Shown in pieces: positions 17,991 through 27,291 of a DNA stretch of 45,000 nucleotides. The DNA lies in assembly GCA_902555065.1 (NCBI GenBank), contig CACDQQ010000006.1:1-45000 (forward strand), read 5' to 3'. Every line of letters begins with the position of its first letter. Within the stretch, counting starts at the first letter, position 1. The stretch is from an uncultured Pelagibacteraceae bacterium. GTDB lineage: Bacteria; Pseudomonadota; Alphaproteobacteria; Pelagibacterales; Pelagibacteraceae. Under the pieces are notes generated by a model. That model did no database searches and was not told the DNA's origin. It was given only the letters and a program-made list of their open reading frames with translations. The position numbers and the translations under genes are program-made.

Positions 17991-18797
17991 TTAATTACTA
18001 TTATAAAATTCTATTTGTAGTTTATTGAATTTTCCTAATATTGGAGCACATAAATAAAAAATATGCTGGTCATTTTTTTTATCATTAATATGTTTCCATT
18101 TTCTTTTAAAGTTTGTTTTTATAAAATCAACGTTTGCAGATCTCCCGTCACAAACAATGATTGTTCCTGGAGTAAAATAATATTCAAGTTTTAAAATATC
18201 ACAAATCATCGGCATCATGTCGGGATGTCCAAGATTAATACCATTTATTTTTCCATTTATGTTAAATTGTTCTGGACCATCTAAATAAATAAAATCAGGG
18301 TTGCATATAGGCAATTTTTTATATTGAGTTGCAATTCTACCTTCAAATGTTGTCATCTCAACATCTGAAAAATTAGGATGGGTTTTTGCTTTTGCTTTTA
18401 GTTTTAACTTTTTCTGATATTCTAATATTCTTTTTGTTGAAATATTTAAATATTTTTTCATATTTTCTAAAATTATTAATTCAAATGGGTTATTTCTTCT
18501 CAATTTTTTTACTTTTACTGAATATTTTAGCTTTAATTCAGAAAGTGCTATATTAAAAATAAGACTAGACCATCCTGAACCAAATTCCAAAATGGTAGTT
18601 CTTTTGTGTGCTATTACGTAATGATACAAATTAAACAATTTTCTTAATTCTGGTCTATATATAGTTTCCGATTTCATCTCGTTTACTTTCAGTTTCCTTT
18701 TTTTGCTCTCACTTACTAAAATTCCTAACCCTTTTTTTATAAAAAAATTTTCTATTTGGTTAATTGTCTTTTTTGGGGGAAATTTAATTTTTATCAT
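17991..18797 (-). CDS. Methyltransferase-like Rossmann protein of unknown role
   Basis: A 268-residue soluble protein. TTILEFGSGWSSLIF (residues 67-81) looks like SAM motif I, and PDFIYLDGPEQF followed by TPGTIIVCDGRSANV resembles motifs IV and V of class I methyltransferases. The long insert between motif I and the DGP block and the late Arg/Trp-rich segment are unusual, and catalysis cannot be confirmed. It is the first gene of the minus-strand nonulosonate run, 25 bases before the ABC transporter. O-methylation of a glycan residue is plausible; a nucleotide- or sugar-binding role without methyl transfer is possible. Confidence 0.55.
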   Translation of the reverse strand: MIKIKFPPKKTINQIENFFIKKGLGILVSESKKRKLKVNEMKSETIYRPELRKLFNLYHYVIAHKRTTILEFGSGWSSLIFNIALSELKLKYSVKVKKLRRNNPFELIILENMKKYLNISTKRILEYQKKLKLKAKAKTHPNFSDVEMTTFEGRIATQYKKLPICNPDFIYLDGPEQFNINGKINGINLGHPDMMPMICDILKLEYYFTPGTIIVCDGRSANVDFIKTNFKRKWKHINDKKNDQHIFYLCAPILGKFNKLQIEFYNSN

Positions 18798-18845
18798 ATT
18801 TTAATTGTAATATTATTAATAAATTTTAATTTATAAATGTTTGTA

Positions 18846-18851
18846 TATAAT
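18846..18851 (+). promoter_or_regulatory. Candidate -10 box (TATAAT) that favours the ATG at 18877
   Basis: An exact TATAAT lies 25 bases before the ATG at 18877. A transcript from here would begin about 18858, which would leave almost no leader for the in-frame TTG at 18862 but a normal short leader for the ATG. Weak evidence in AT-rich DNA. Confidence 0.3.
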
Positions 18852-18876
18852 ATTTCTCTAATTGAAACAAATCTTT

Positions 18877-19956
18877 ATGAAAAAAATTCGATTATTAATA
18901 AACCTGGTATCTTTAAAATTTAGAATATTATTTTTAGAACTTTCAAATAAAAAGAATAGATTAATTAAAGAAAAAAAATTTAATAAAAGTAAAAATGATA
19001 TTTATGCATTTTTAGACCTTAATAATTTTAGGTCTACTTTTGATGTGGTCGGATTTTTACTTTATTGTAAAATTAAATCACTCAAGAAAAAATTAACAAT
19101 TATTATTTTTAGAAATATTCCAAATGAAGTTTCAATTAATCCAGCTAAAGAAAAAGATTTTATAGGAAGTCATGACTCTACAAAAATTAGAGAAGATAAT
19201 ATAGTCAAAGTTTGTTTAGATATCATCGAAGATTTTAACCCAAAAATAATCTTTATCTCAGACAGAAATGAAGCAAATGATTACCTGTCTCTAAGTCCAG
19301 AATATAAAATTCCTCCAAATGCTCAAATTGATAAAATAATTGATTGGGATAAATACTATATCTATATTAATAAATTTTATTTAAAATATAATACAAGACC
19401 ATCACTTAAAGCTCCTAGTCACTATAATAATTTGGTAAAACTATTTATAAAAAAAAATGAGATTAAAAAAAAAATAATTACTATAACATTAAGGGACTCC
19501 TCATATTTTCCGTTAAGGAATTCTACCATCGATAATTGGAAAAAAGTTTACAGATATCTAGAAGAGAATGATTATTATCCAATAATTCTAGATGATATGG
19601 AGAACATAAGTATAGATAGTAAAAAAAATGAGTTGATGGGTTATAATACATATAATTTTGCAAATATTGATCAAAGGCTGAGGTTAGCATTATACGAAGA
19701 AGCTTTTCTAAATTTGTCTGTAAACCACGGTCCAAGTCAGCTTTTAATATATTCAAAATATTGTAATTTTTTAATTTTTAAACATTATGTAAATGATGAA
19801 ACGTCTCCAGCCTCACTAGAGAGAATTGAAAAAATTACAGGTTTAAAAAAAAATGAACAATATCCTTTTTTTAATAATAAACAAAAACTTGTATGGAATA
19901 TAAATGATGACTATGAATTAATAATTGATGAATTTAAAAAAATAATTAATACTTAG
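18877..19956 (+). CDS. Unrecognised protein, possibly a GT-B glycosyltransferase-like protein
   Basis: A protein of 359 residues from the ATG at 18877; a TTG at 18862 would add five. I do not recognise the family. The second half looks like a C-terminal GT-B domain: IITITLRDSS (a start-of-domain strand), NWKKVYRYLEEN, YPIILDD, then LYEEAFLNLSVNHGPSQLL, a pattern reminiscent of the donor-site helix and Gly loop of heptosyl- or fucosyltransferase-like enzymes. No catalytic residue can be named. It stands alone on the plus strand; its stop codon is 2 bases from that of the facing oxygenase gene. A glycosyltransferase is plausible given how few others are present. Confidence 0.4.
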   Translation: MKKIRLLINLVSLKFRILFLELSNKKNRLIKEKKFNKSKNDIYAFLDLNNFRSTFDVVGFLLYCKIKSLKKKLTIIIFRNIPNEVSINPAKEKDFIGSHDSTKIREDNIVKVCLDIIEDFNPKIIFISDRNEANDYLSLSPEYKIPPNAQIDKIIDWDKYYIYINKFYLKYNTRPSLKAPSHYNNLVKLFIKKNEIKKKIITITLRDSSYFPLRNSTIDNWKKVYRYLEENDYYPIILDDMENISIDSKKNELMGYNTYNFANIDQRLRLALYEEAFLNLSVNHGPSQLLIYSKYCNFLIFKHYVNDETSPASLERIEKITGLKKNEQYPFFNNKQKLVWNINDDYELIIDEFKKIINT

Positions 19957-19958
19957 AA

Positions 19959-20840
19959 TTATCGAACCACTGAAACGCTTTTTGTCAAATCTTTTGCAGT
20001 CAACCTATCTTTTACATGGTCGCTATCATTAACAAACATACCTATAAACCATCTTGCTTTTTTTGACTTCCAATTAAGTTTTTTATTTGGATCAACTTTA
20101 TCAACTCCATGAACAATTGATCCATAAAACATTACAGAGTCTCCGATTTTGAGTTTATTTTCAAGATTTACTTTCTGTCTATTTCTTCCTCTGAAGTAAA
20201 AACCACCTGAATTAAAATCTTCACCTTTTTTACTCATTATCAAACCTGAGACAATTCTTTGATTTTTTCTAGGATCAACGTGATCTCTTAATTCACCGCC
20301 CCCCAAAGGGTATTTTATAATTTGTAGCCTATCTACCTGTGACATACTTGGAATATTATTTTCAAATGCTTTTTTGGAATTTCCAGCAATAAACTTTACA
20401 TATCGCCAGTGTCTATATACTTCATCTTTAAACTTTTTTTCTAAAGGAGTTTTAATATTCCAATTATAAAAAAAATAAGAATGTTTTATTGCGTATACGC
20501 TATATTTTTTTGTAATTTTTTTATCTATAAATCGATGAAAATTAGGAGTGCCATCGTACATCTTGTGAAATGACGGTTTCTTTTTATCGTATTTTGATGA
20601 AAGTTTTATTATAGTGTCTTTTAGAGAAGAATTAGATGCATTTCTTAAAATAAAAGCATATTTTTTGATGTACATATCTCTAATCAATTGTTTTACTTTA
20701 TGCTCTTTTTTATTATCTAAAATATCTTTCAAGGCTTTAAATTCGATTTCTTTAATTTTTGTAACATATGTTGGAACGGGGTACTTTGACTCAAGACTAT
20801 TCCAGTATTTTTTAATTGTTGTAAGTATTTTTTTTTTCAT
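19959..20840 (-). CDS. Fe(II)/2-oxoglutarate-dependent oxygenase
   Basis: A 293-residue protein with a C-terminal double-stranded beta-helix. Iron ligands are His187 and Asp189 (RDHVDP) and His244 (GSIVHGVDKVDP), with Arg263 (KARWFIGMF) as the 2-oxoglutarate anchor. SGGFYFRGR and KIGDSVMFYG are typical of this group. The first 160 residues are helical and unassigned. It overlaps the epimerase gene by 4 bases, which ties it to sugar-nucleotide work, perhaps hydroxylation or oxidation of a sugar. It belongs to a different subgroup from the PhyH-like enzyme at 9.6-10.5 kb. Confidence 0.75.
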   Translation of the reverse strand: MKKKILTTIKKYWNSLESKYPVPTYVTKIKEIEFKALKDILDNKKEHKVKQLIRDMYIKKYAFILRNASNSSLKDTIIKLSSKYDKKKPSFHKMYDGTPNFHRFIDKKITKKYSVYAIKHSYFFYNWNIKTPLEKKFKDEVYRHWRYVKFIAGNSKKAFENNIPSMSQVDRLQIIKYPLGGGELRDHVDPRKNQRIVSGLIMSKKGEDFNSGGFYFRGRNRQKVNLENKLKIGDSVMFYGSIVHGVDKVDPNKKLNWKSKKARWFIGMFVNDSDHVKDRLTAKDLTKSVSVVR

Positions 20841-21823
20841 GCTCTTAAATTAAAACTTAAATTTTCATTTTCAAAACTTTCAATATTTTTTTTAACCCAA
20901 TTTACTGTTTCCTCTATTCCTTCTTCTAAACCAATTTTTGGTTGCCATCCAGTATCATTAAATAATTTTTTGCTATTTAGCCAATACTGCTTATCCTCTC
21001 CCACTCTTCCTTCTGTAATATTTACGCTTTCTTCAAAGTCTTTATTTAAGATTTTACAAACTATTTCTACTAAATTTCTCATTGAAACTGGTTTGTCTAC
21101 TCCAGCATTGTATATTTCGCCCATTTTACCATCTTTGAGAACAGCATATATCGCCTCAGCAATATCTCTACAATGCATAAATGATTTTTTTACTTTTCCT
21201 CCGCCCTCTAAAGGAAATTTTTGACCTTTTAAAATCATTAGAGCAGCTTTTGGAATAATTCTATAAAGTAGCTGACCTGAGCCATATCCATTACTAGGCC
21301 TTATAATATTCATTGGAAACTTTTTTACATTGTACATGCTTTCTAAATGCATATCTGCTGCAAGTTTTGATACTGCATACGGACTAGTTGGATTTAAAGG
21401 ATATTTCTCATCCGCTGGTTCACTTACAGGTCCATATAATTCAGACGTTCCCACTTGAACAAATTTTTTTAGGTAATTTTTATTTAATAAAAACTCAACT
21501 ATTTTAGATACTGCGGTTACATTAGTATCATAATATCTAAATGACTTATCCCAAGATGTTGCGTAAGCTAAGGCTGCGAAATTAATTATATAATCAGGTT
21601 TAAATTCTTCAAAGTATTCGAATAAAAAATCCTGCTCATATACAATATGACAAGGCTTATAAATATATCTTTTGTCATTTTTACCAACTCCAATTGTAAA
21701 TGCTTGATTTTTTACTTGATTACGTCCAATTGAAACAACCAATTCTGTCTCTTTTTTTTCTAAAAGAAGTTTAGCAGTATGTAATGCAAATACACCAGCG
21801 CCACCTAAGAGACAATATTTCAT
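20837..21823 (-). CDS. NAD-dependent epimerase/dehydratase (extended SDR)
   Basis: A 328-residue extended SDR. The nucleotide loop is GGAGVFA, with Ala where the third Gly normally sits. The active site has GTSELYG (residues 125-131) and Tyr149/Lys153 in SPYAVSK. The SELYG form is common in GDP-mannose 4,6-dehydratases and related reductases, and RPSNGYGSGQ follows. A GDP- or dTDP-sugar dehydratase, epimerase or reductase role is likely but the substrate is open. If it makes a 4-keto-6-deoxy sugar, the tandem aminotransferases on the other side of the 73-base divergent gap could act next. Confidence 0.75.
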   Translation of the reverse strand: MKYCLLGGAGVFALHTAKLLLEKKETELVVSIGRNQVKNQAFTIGVGKNDKRYIYKPCHIVYEQDFLFEYFEEFKPDYIINFAALAYATSWDKSFRYYDTNVTAVSKIVEFLLNKNYLKKFVQVGTSELYGPVSEPADEKYPLNPTSPYAVSKLAADMHLESMYNVKKFPMNIIRPSNGYGSGQLLYRIIPKAALMILKGQKFPLEGGGKVKKSFMHCRDIAEAIYAVLKDGKMGEIYNAGVDKPVSMRNLVEIVCKILNKDFEESVNITEGRVGEDKQYWLNSKKLFNDTGWQPKIGLEEGIEETVNWVKKNIESFENENLSFNLRA

Positions 21824-21896
21824 ATTAAATTGATTTTACTTAATATTATTAATAACTTATAAATTTTTGATTATCAAATAATTTAATTTAAATTTA

Positions 21897-23015
21897 ATGA
21901 TTGTAAATTATAATTACCTAAATCAAGAATTTTCAAATCCAAATGAGATAATAGGGGAATGGAAAAAACTAATAAAAAGCACTGACTTTACTTTAGGGAA
22001 ATATGTAAATAAGTTTGAATATAAGTTTTCAAAATTTATTGGGTCAAAATATTGTGTATCAACAAACAATGGTACAGATGCATTAATTTTATGTTTAAAA
22101 GCATTAAATATTCAACCCGGTGATGAAATTATTACTGTTGTAAATACTTTTTATGCAACAGTTGGTGCAATTGTAAGTGTTGGTGCAGTGCCTGTTTTTT
22201 GCGATTGTGACGATAGATATCAAATAGATATTGATGATGTTAAAAGAAAAATTACCAAAAAAACAAAGGCCATAATTCCAGTACATTGGGGAGGTGCGTC
22301 ACCAGACATGTACAAGATAATGAAAATTGCCAAATTAAATAAAATTAAAGTAATAGAAGATGCTTGCATGGGAATTGGTGCTTCATTGAAAGGTAAATCC
22401 CCAGGTACCTTTGGAGATATATCAGCGTTTAGTATGCATCCTTTAAAATCATTAAATGCAATGGGAGATGCAGGAGCTGTAGTTACAAATAATAAAAAAT
22501 TATACAATTGGCTCATAAGATATAGAAATCATGGAATGATTAACAGAGATACGATTTCCATGTGGGGTGTAAATAATAGAATGCAGCCATTGCAGTCTAT
22601 TGTTGGCTTATGGGGATTAAAGAAAATTAAGAAAGTAATAAATATTAGAAACAAAAATGCTAGTTATTACGATAAGAAATTAAAAAAATTAAGTAAATTT
22701 ATAAAAGTACCTCGAAGAATAAAAGGATTTAAAGAAACATTTGCTTTGTATATGGTTTTATGTAGAGATAGAAATAAATTAAAAAAATATCTAGAAAAAA
22801 ATAAAATTGAAGTAAAAATTCATTACCCTAAAGCCTTAAATAATCAGCCGGCTTTTAAAAAATTTAATTCAAAAAGGAATAAACATAAATTTAAAAATTC
22901 AGACTATCAGGCAAAAACTTTATTAACACTTCCAGTTCATCAATTTATAAGTAGAAAGCAACAGGATTACTTGATTCAATGTATGTATAAATTTTATAAA
23001 AAAAATGAATTTTAA
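21897..23015 (+). CDS. DegT/DnrJ/EryC1 sugar aminotransferase, first of a tandem pair
   Basis: A full-length 372-residue PLP enzyme. The cofactor Asp is Asp155 in IEDACMGIGA and the Schiff-base Lys is Lys184 in HPLKSLNAMGDAG. It shares PVHW (residues 128-131) and the HPLK.LN..GD.G block with the next gene, but not with the DegT protein at 3-4 kb, so the two are probably products of an older duplication. It opens a four-gene plus-strand run and overlaps the second copy by 11 bases. A 3- or 4-amino sugar nucleotide is the likely product. The pair could act on two substrates or form a heterodimer. Confidence 0.87.
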   Translation: MIVNYNYLNQEFSNPNEIIGEWKKLIKSTDFTLGKYVNKFEYKFSKFIGSKYCVSTNNGTDALILCLKALNIQPGDEIITVVNTFYATVGAIVSVGAVPVFCDCDDRYQIDIDDVKRKITKKTKAIIPVHWGGASPDMYKIMKIAKLNKIKVIEDACMGIGASLKGKSPGTFGDISAFSMHPLKSLNAMGDAGAVVTNNKKLYNWLIRYRNHGMINRDTISMWGVNNRMQPLQSIVGLWGLKKIKKVINIRNKNASYYDKKLKKLSKFIKVPRRIKGFKETFALYMVLCRDRNKLKKYLEKNKIEVKIHYPKALNNQPAFKKFNSKRNKHKFKNSDYQAKTLLTLPVHQFISRKQQDYLIQCMYKFYKKNEF

Positions 23016-24108
23016 AGTTGAATTAATTGACTTAAGGTCGAGATATAAAGAAGAAAGAAAAAATATATTAAAAATCTTAGATAAAACTTTAAATAAAGGT
23101 AACTTAATCCTAACTCCTGAACTTGAGAAATTAGAAAAAAAAATTGCTCTATACACTGGATCTCGATACTGTCTAGGCTTAAATTCTGGTACAGATGCAT
23201 TAATGATGTCTTTATGGGCATGCAATATAAAAAAAGGTGATGAAGTAATTACAAGTGCATTATCGTTTGTCGCATCAGCAGGCTCAATTGCACATCTAGG
23301 TGCAATACCTATTTTTGCGGATGTTAAAGATGATTTAAATATAGATCCAGATAAAATTGAGCAACTAATTACAAAAAAGACAAAAGCTATAATGCCAGTG
23401 CATTGGACTGGTAGAATGTGCGATATGGATAGAATAGTCAAAATTGCAAAAAAACATAAACTTATAATTATTGAGGATGCAGCTCAAGGAATGGGGTCTT
23501 TTTATAAAGGTAGGCATGCAGGAAGATTTAGTAAGGTTGCAGCTTTCTCAGCACATCCATTAAAAAATCTTAATGGATTAGGCGACTCTGGATTTATTAC
23601 AACTGATGATAAAAAGATCTATGATAAAGTAAAATTATACAGAAATCATGGTTTAGCAGGAAGAGATAATGTTAAAATTTTTGGAGTTAATTCAAGAATG
23701 GATGTTATTAATGCTGAAATTATTAATTTTAGATTAAAAAAACTAAAGGCAGTAATCAAAAAAAGAAAAAGAAATATAAGTTTTTACAAAAAATATCTTA
23801 AAACAAATAAAGTGCAAATCATTCCAGATAAAAAATATGAAAAAAACTCCTATGTGATGTTTATTACAATATGTGAAAATAGAGACAATCTTAAAAAATA
23901 TTTGGAAAATCATAAAATTCAATCACTGATTTATTATGGAAACCCTCTTCATAAACATAAAGCCTCAAAATATTTACCCAAAAGAGTTAGATTAACAGTT
24001 TCTGAACAACTCGCTTCTAAAGTTTTAGCTTTGCCACATCATCAGGGTTTAAATGAAACAGATATCCAATTTGTTTGCAAAATGATAAATAAATTTTATG
24101 AGAAATAA
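23005..24108 (+). CDS. DegT/DnrJ/EryC1 sugar aminotransferase, second of a tandem pair
   Basis: A full-length 367-residue PLP enzyme with Asp158 (IIEDAAQGMG) and Lys187 (HPLKNLNGLGDSG). All expected active-site residues are present, so it is not a decaying copy. It overlaps the first copy by 11 bases and the SDR gene by 11, suggesting coupled translation. Domain and loop order are the same as in the first copy, with clear divergence elsewhere. With the SDR and methyltransferase that follow, the run looks able to aminate, reduce or oxidise, and methylate one sugar. Confidence 0.87.
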   Translation: MNFKVELIDLRSRYKEERKNILKILDKTLNKGNLILTPELEKLEKKIALYTGSRYCLGLNSGTDALMMSLWACNIKKGDEVITSALSFVASAGSIAHLGAIPIFADVKDDLNIDPDKIEQLITKKTKAIMPVHWTGRMCDMDRIVKIAKKHKLIIIEDAAQGMGSFYKGRHAGRFSKVAAFSAHPLKNLNGLGDSGFITTDDKKIYDKVKLYRNHGLAGRDNVKIFGVNSRMDVINAEIINFRLKKLKAVIKKRKRNISFYKKYLKTNKVQIIPDKKYEKNSYVMFITICENRDNLKKYLENHKIQSLIYYGNPLHKHKASKYLPKRVRLTVSEQLASKVLALPHHQGLNETDIQFVCKMINKFYEK

Positions 24109-24829
24109 AAAAATTTTAATTACTGGAGCTACTAAAGGTCTAGGCCTTGAATGTGTGAGGCAATTTTACAAAAACAACAAAATTTTAGCAATTGGTAGAG
24201 ATGAGAAATATATTAAAAAGTACAAGAGTAAGATAAATTTTATAAAAGGTAATTTGTTGGATGAAAGTTTCAGAAAAGAATTATTAAAAAAACTAAGAAA
24301 AGAAAAAAAAATTGATATAGTGATTCATTGCTTAGGCGGCGGACTAGGTTTAAGAAACCCTTTATTGGATTTATCGGATTTCAGAAAACTTTTTGATATA
24401 AATCTCGGAATAGGAGCTGATATCAACAGAGTAATAGTAAAAAATTTAAATAAAAAATCAGGTTATATTATCCACGTGGGTTCTACAGCATCAGTGGAAG
24501 CTATAGGATCCGTTGGTTATAATTCTATGAAAACAGCAATAGTTTCGTATGTTAAATCTCTTGCTAGTGAGCTTATTAAAAAAAAAATATTTGTTTCTTC
24601 AATTTTACCAGGAGCATTTATTTCGTCTGGTAATGCATTTGAAAGACTAAAAAAAAATAATAAAAAAGTTTACCTAGATTTTATTAAGAATAGGCTACCC
24701 AGGAAAAAAGTTTCTAAAGCTTCTGAAATAATTCCTTTAATAAAATTATTAGCATCAAAAGAAGGTGAAATGATGACTGGTACTTCAATCACAATTGATG
24801 CTTGCGAAACCAAAGCTTATAATTACTAA
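24098..24829 (+). CDS. Classical short-chain dehydrogenase/reductase
   Basis: A 243-residue classical SDR: TGATKGLG (residues 9-16) for NAD(P), Ser129 in HVGSTAS, and Tyr141/Lys145 in YNSMK. ILPGAF and a late MTGTSITIDA are the usual C-terminal marks. The Asn-Asn-Ala-Gly region is replaced by HCLGGGLG, a tolerated variant. It would oxidise or reduce a keto or hydroxyl group, probably on the sugar handled by the preceding aminotransferases. Its stop shares one base with the ATG of the methyltransferase gene (TAATG), so the two are translationally coupled. Confidence 0.82.
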   Translation: MRNKKILITGATKGLGLECVRQFYKNNKILAIGRDEKYIKKYKSKINFIKGNLLDESFRKELLKKLRKEKKIDIVIHCLGGGLGLRNPLLDLSDFRKLFDINLGIGADINRVIVKNLNKKSGYIIHVGSTASVEAIGSVGYNSMKTAIVSYVKSLASELIKKKIFVSSILPGAFISSGNAFERLKKNNKKVYLDFIKNRLPRKKVSKASEIIPLIKLLASKEGEMMTGTSITIDACETKAYNY

Positions 24830-25488
24830 TGCCATATTTTAATTTTGGGTATTTTAAATTGAAAACAAATAGAAAAGTTAAACCAATGTCTATAAGTAAA
24901 AAAATTATTGCATGGCAAAAAGGGAAAGAATTTTATGATGGTTCAAGGCAAAATGGTTATGGTGGTTTTAAATATGATGGAAGGTGGTTAAAAATATTAC
25001 CAAAAATTATAAAAAGATATAAGTTAAATTCATCCTCAAGAGTTTTGGAAATTGGATGTAAAAAAGGTTTTCTAATAAATGATTTAAGAAAGCTTATACC
25101 TGGTATTACATGTTATGGTGTAGAAGATCACGAATATCCTATTAAAAATTGTAAAAAAGAGGTCAGAAAATATTTGAAATACTCAAATTTTACTAATTTA
25201 CCTTTTAGAAATAATTCTTTTGATTGTATTCTCGCACTCTCATCGATCTATACTTATAATTTTGGTGATTTGGTTAAAATTTTAGGAGAAATAAATAGGG
25301 TATCAAAATCAAATAAAAATCTTGTAACTGTTGCATCATATAACGACATGAAAGATTTGAAAAAACTCTTGGAGTGGACATCTCTTTCTACAGTAATTCT
25401 TAAGAGAAAAGAGTGGAATGATCTATTTAAAAAGACTAAATATAGAGGTGATTACTTTTTTACTGATGCAAAAGTTTTGGGACTTTAG
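24829..25488 (+). CDS. Class I SAM-dependent methyltransferase
   Basis: A 219-residue protein. Motif I is RVLEIGCKKGFL (residues 71-82), YGVEDHE marks the second strand, and LPFRNNSFDCILAL gives the usual motif before strand 4. The N-terminal 60 residues are rich in aromatic and basic residues. It ends the plus-strand run; its stop lies 3 bases from that of the TPP-enzyme gene on the other strand. O- or N-methylation of an amino sugar would fit, for example on the amine set by the DegT pair. Confidence 0.75.
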   Translation: MPYFNFGYFKLKTNRKVKPMSISKKIIAWQKGKEFYDGSRQNGYGGFKYDGRWLKILPKIIKRYKLNSSSRVLEIGCKKGFLINDLRKLIPGITCYGVEDHEYPIKNCKKEVRKYLKYSNFTNLPFRNNSFDCILALSSIYTYNFGDLVKILGEINRVSKSNKNLVTVASYNDMKDLKKLLEWTSLSTVILKRKEWNDLFKKTKYRGDYFFTDAKVLGL

Positions 25489-25491
25489 TAA

Positions 25492-27291
25492 TTAAATCTC
25501 TTCTAAAAGCTTAAGATTCTCTGAATGTTCTTTATCATCTAGAAATGGAGCTACACTCTCAATTCCAACTTTATTAAAGCTTCCATCTTTATTCATCTTC
25601 ATAACAACTCTAGGTGTCAAAGGTTGCATTGGAGGAATTTTTATTACACATAAATGTGCTTTTTGGTCTTTTAAAATTTTTTTCAATTTTGATTTCATTT
25701 TTAAATCATCATTAATAACTGATGTACTTATTTTAAATGCTTTACCAATTTCTTTGAAGTCTGGACAACTAACACCACTGGATGGATGAGCGCCAACATA
25801 TCTTTTAAAATTCTTAATTTGCATGAGTTTTTGGGTTAAATAACCATCATTATCAATAAGGAAAATTTTAATTGGCAAATTATAATGAACAATAGTTTGA
25901 AGCTCTTGTAAATTGAACATCAAACCACCATCACCAGCTATACAAATAACTCTATTTTTTTTTGAACCAAAGCATGCTCCTATTGCAGCAGGCAAACCAT
26001 ATCCCATTGATGCCAGTCCGCTTGATGTAAATAATCTCTGTGATCTTTTTGAAATAAAAGTTTGCATTGTACATGTAAAACTTGTCCCCATATCTGTTAC
26101 AACAATATCTTTATTTTTTAATTGTTTGCTTAATTGATCAACAAATCTAAATGAATTTGTATAATTTTTAACTTTGGTTTGATGTTCAAATACAGTTTTA
26201 TATTTATTTTTTAAATGCAGTACTCTTTCTCGCCAGATTTTAAAATTCCCTTTATATTTAAACTTCTTATTTAATTCATAATTAATTTGGTTTAAGAATA
26301 TTTTTAAATCTTGATTAACTTTAACATCTGCTTTGAATGTTTTTTTATTTAATTCTTTTTTTGATATATCTACATAAATTTTCTTTGATCCAACTGAAAA
26401 TAATTCATCCATATAACCTACTTGAGCTGTAGACATTCTTGATCCTAGAACTATTAAAAGATCGCATTTTTGAACTGCATAATTGCTAGCTCTATCACCA
26501 AAAACCCCTGAACGCCCAATGACATTTTTTGAACTCGTATTAATTATATCTATAGTGTTCCAGGAAGTAATTACTGGGATCTTCGTAAAGTTAACAAATT
26601 TCAAAAACTCTTTTTCTGCTTTAGCAGATCTTATTCCGTAACCGCTAATTATTATAGGCTTTTTTGAATTCGAAATTAAATTAATGATTTTATTTTTTAT
26701 TTTTTTACTTAAAATTTTATTTTTATTTAAATTTTTATTTAAATTTTTTGTTTTTTTTATTTTTTTTAAATCTAATTCAATTGACTGAATATCTAATGGA
26801 ATTTCTATCCAAACTGGTCCTGGCCTTCCTTGCAATGAAATTTCAATTGCTTTATCAAAGATTAGTTCAATGTCATATGGATCATTTATAGTTTTGCAAT
26901 ACTTGGTAACTGGTTTTGCCATTTCTGTAACATTTGCTTCCTGAACACCTAATTGTCTCATTCCCTTTGTTGTTCCAATATCTTTTCTCATAACTTGTCC
27001 TGAAATAACTAGCATGGGAATTGAGTCTATCCATGCACCCGTTACACCTGTCAAAGTGTTTGTTCCACCAGGACCTGTAGAAACATTAACTACTCCAGGC
27101 AGTCTTTTTATCCTTGCATCTCCCTCTGCTGCCATTGCCGCGGATTGCTCGTGATGAGTATAGATTACATTTAATCCTTTATGTGATCCAATAGAGTCAT
27201 TGAAATGCATTGATCCTGCTCCTGTAACACAATAGATATTTCTTAATTTTTTTTTGTATAAATAATTTGCTAAATAATCAGAAAATTTCAT
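25492..27291 (-). CDS. Acetolactate-synthase-like TPP enzyme, possible branched-sugar synthase
   Basis: A 599-residue three-domain TPP enzyme. The cofactor-activating Glu is Glu48 (HHEQSAAMAAEG), the middle domain has the ALS/POX layout, and the TPP motif is GDGG (453-456) with LIDNDGY at 478-484. It would decarboxylate a 2-keto acid such as pyruvate and transfer the two-carbon unit. Ilv operon genes and a small regulatory subunit are absent, and it sits with NDP-sugar genes. A known analogue is YerE of Yersinia, an ALS-like flavoenzyme that adds an acetyl branch to a keto sugar. It overlaps the SDR gene by 4 bases. The branched-sugar role is inference. Confidence 0.75.
   Translation of the reverse strand: MKFSDYLANYLYKKKLRNIYCVTGAGSMHFNDSIGSHKGLNVIYTHHEQSAAMAAEGDARIKRLPGVVNVSTGPGGTNTLTGVTGAWIDSIPMLVISGQVMRKDIGTTKGMRQLGVQEANVTEMAKPVTKYCKTINDPYDIELIFDKAIEISLQGRPGPVWIEIPLDIQSIELDLKKIKKTKNLNKNLNKNKILSKKIKNKIINLISNSKKPIIISGYGIRSAKAEKEFLKFVNFTKIPVITSWNTIDIINTSSKNVIGRSGVFGDRASNYAVQKCDLLIVLGSRMSTAQVGYMDELFSVGSKKIYVDISKKELNKKTFKADVKVNQDLKIFLNQINYELNKKFKYKGNFKIWRERVLHLKNKYKTVFEHQTKVKNYTNSFRFVDQLSKQLKNKDIVVTDMGTSFTCTMQTFISKRSQRLFTSSGLASMGYGLPAAIGACFGSKKNRVICIAGDGGLMFNLQELQTIVHYNLPIKIFLIDNDGYLTQKLMQIKNFKRYVGAHPSSGVSCPDFKEIGKAFKISTSVINDDLKMKSKLKKILKDQKAHLCVIKIPPMQPLTPRVVMKMNKDGSFNKVGIESVAPFLDDKEHSENLKLLEEI

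Noticed and set aside
22923..23441. 172-codon minus-strand reading frame
   Set aside because: It is antisense to the two DegT genes, which have complete active sites.
25492..27291. Housekeeping acetolactate synthase (IlvB)
   Set aside because: No small subunit or ilv gene follows, and the gene overlaps NDP-sugar enzymes.
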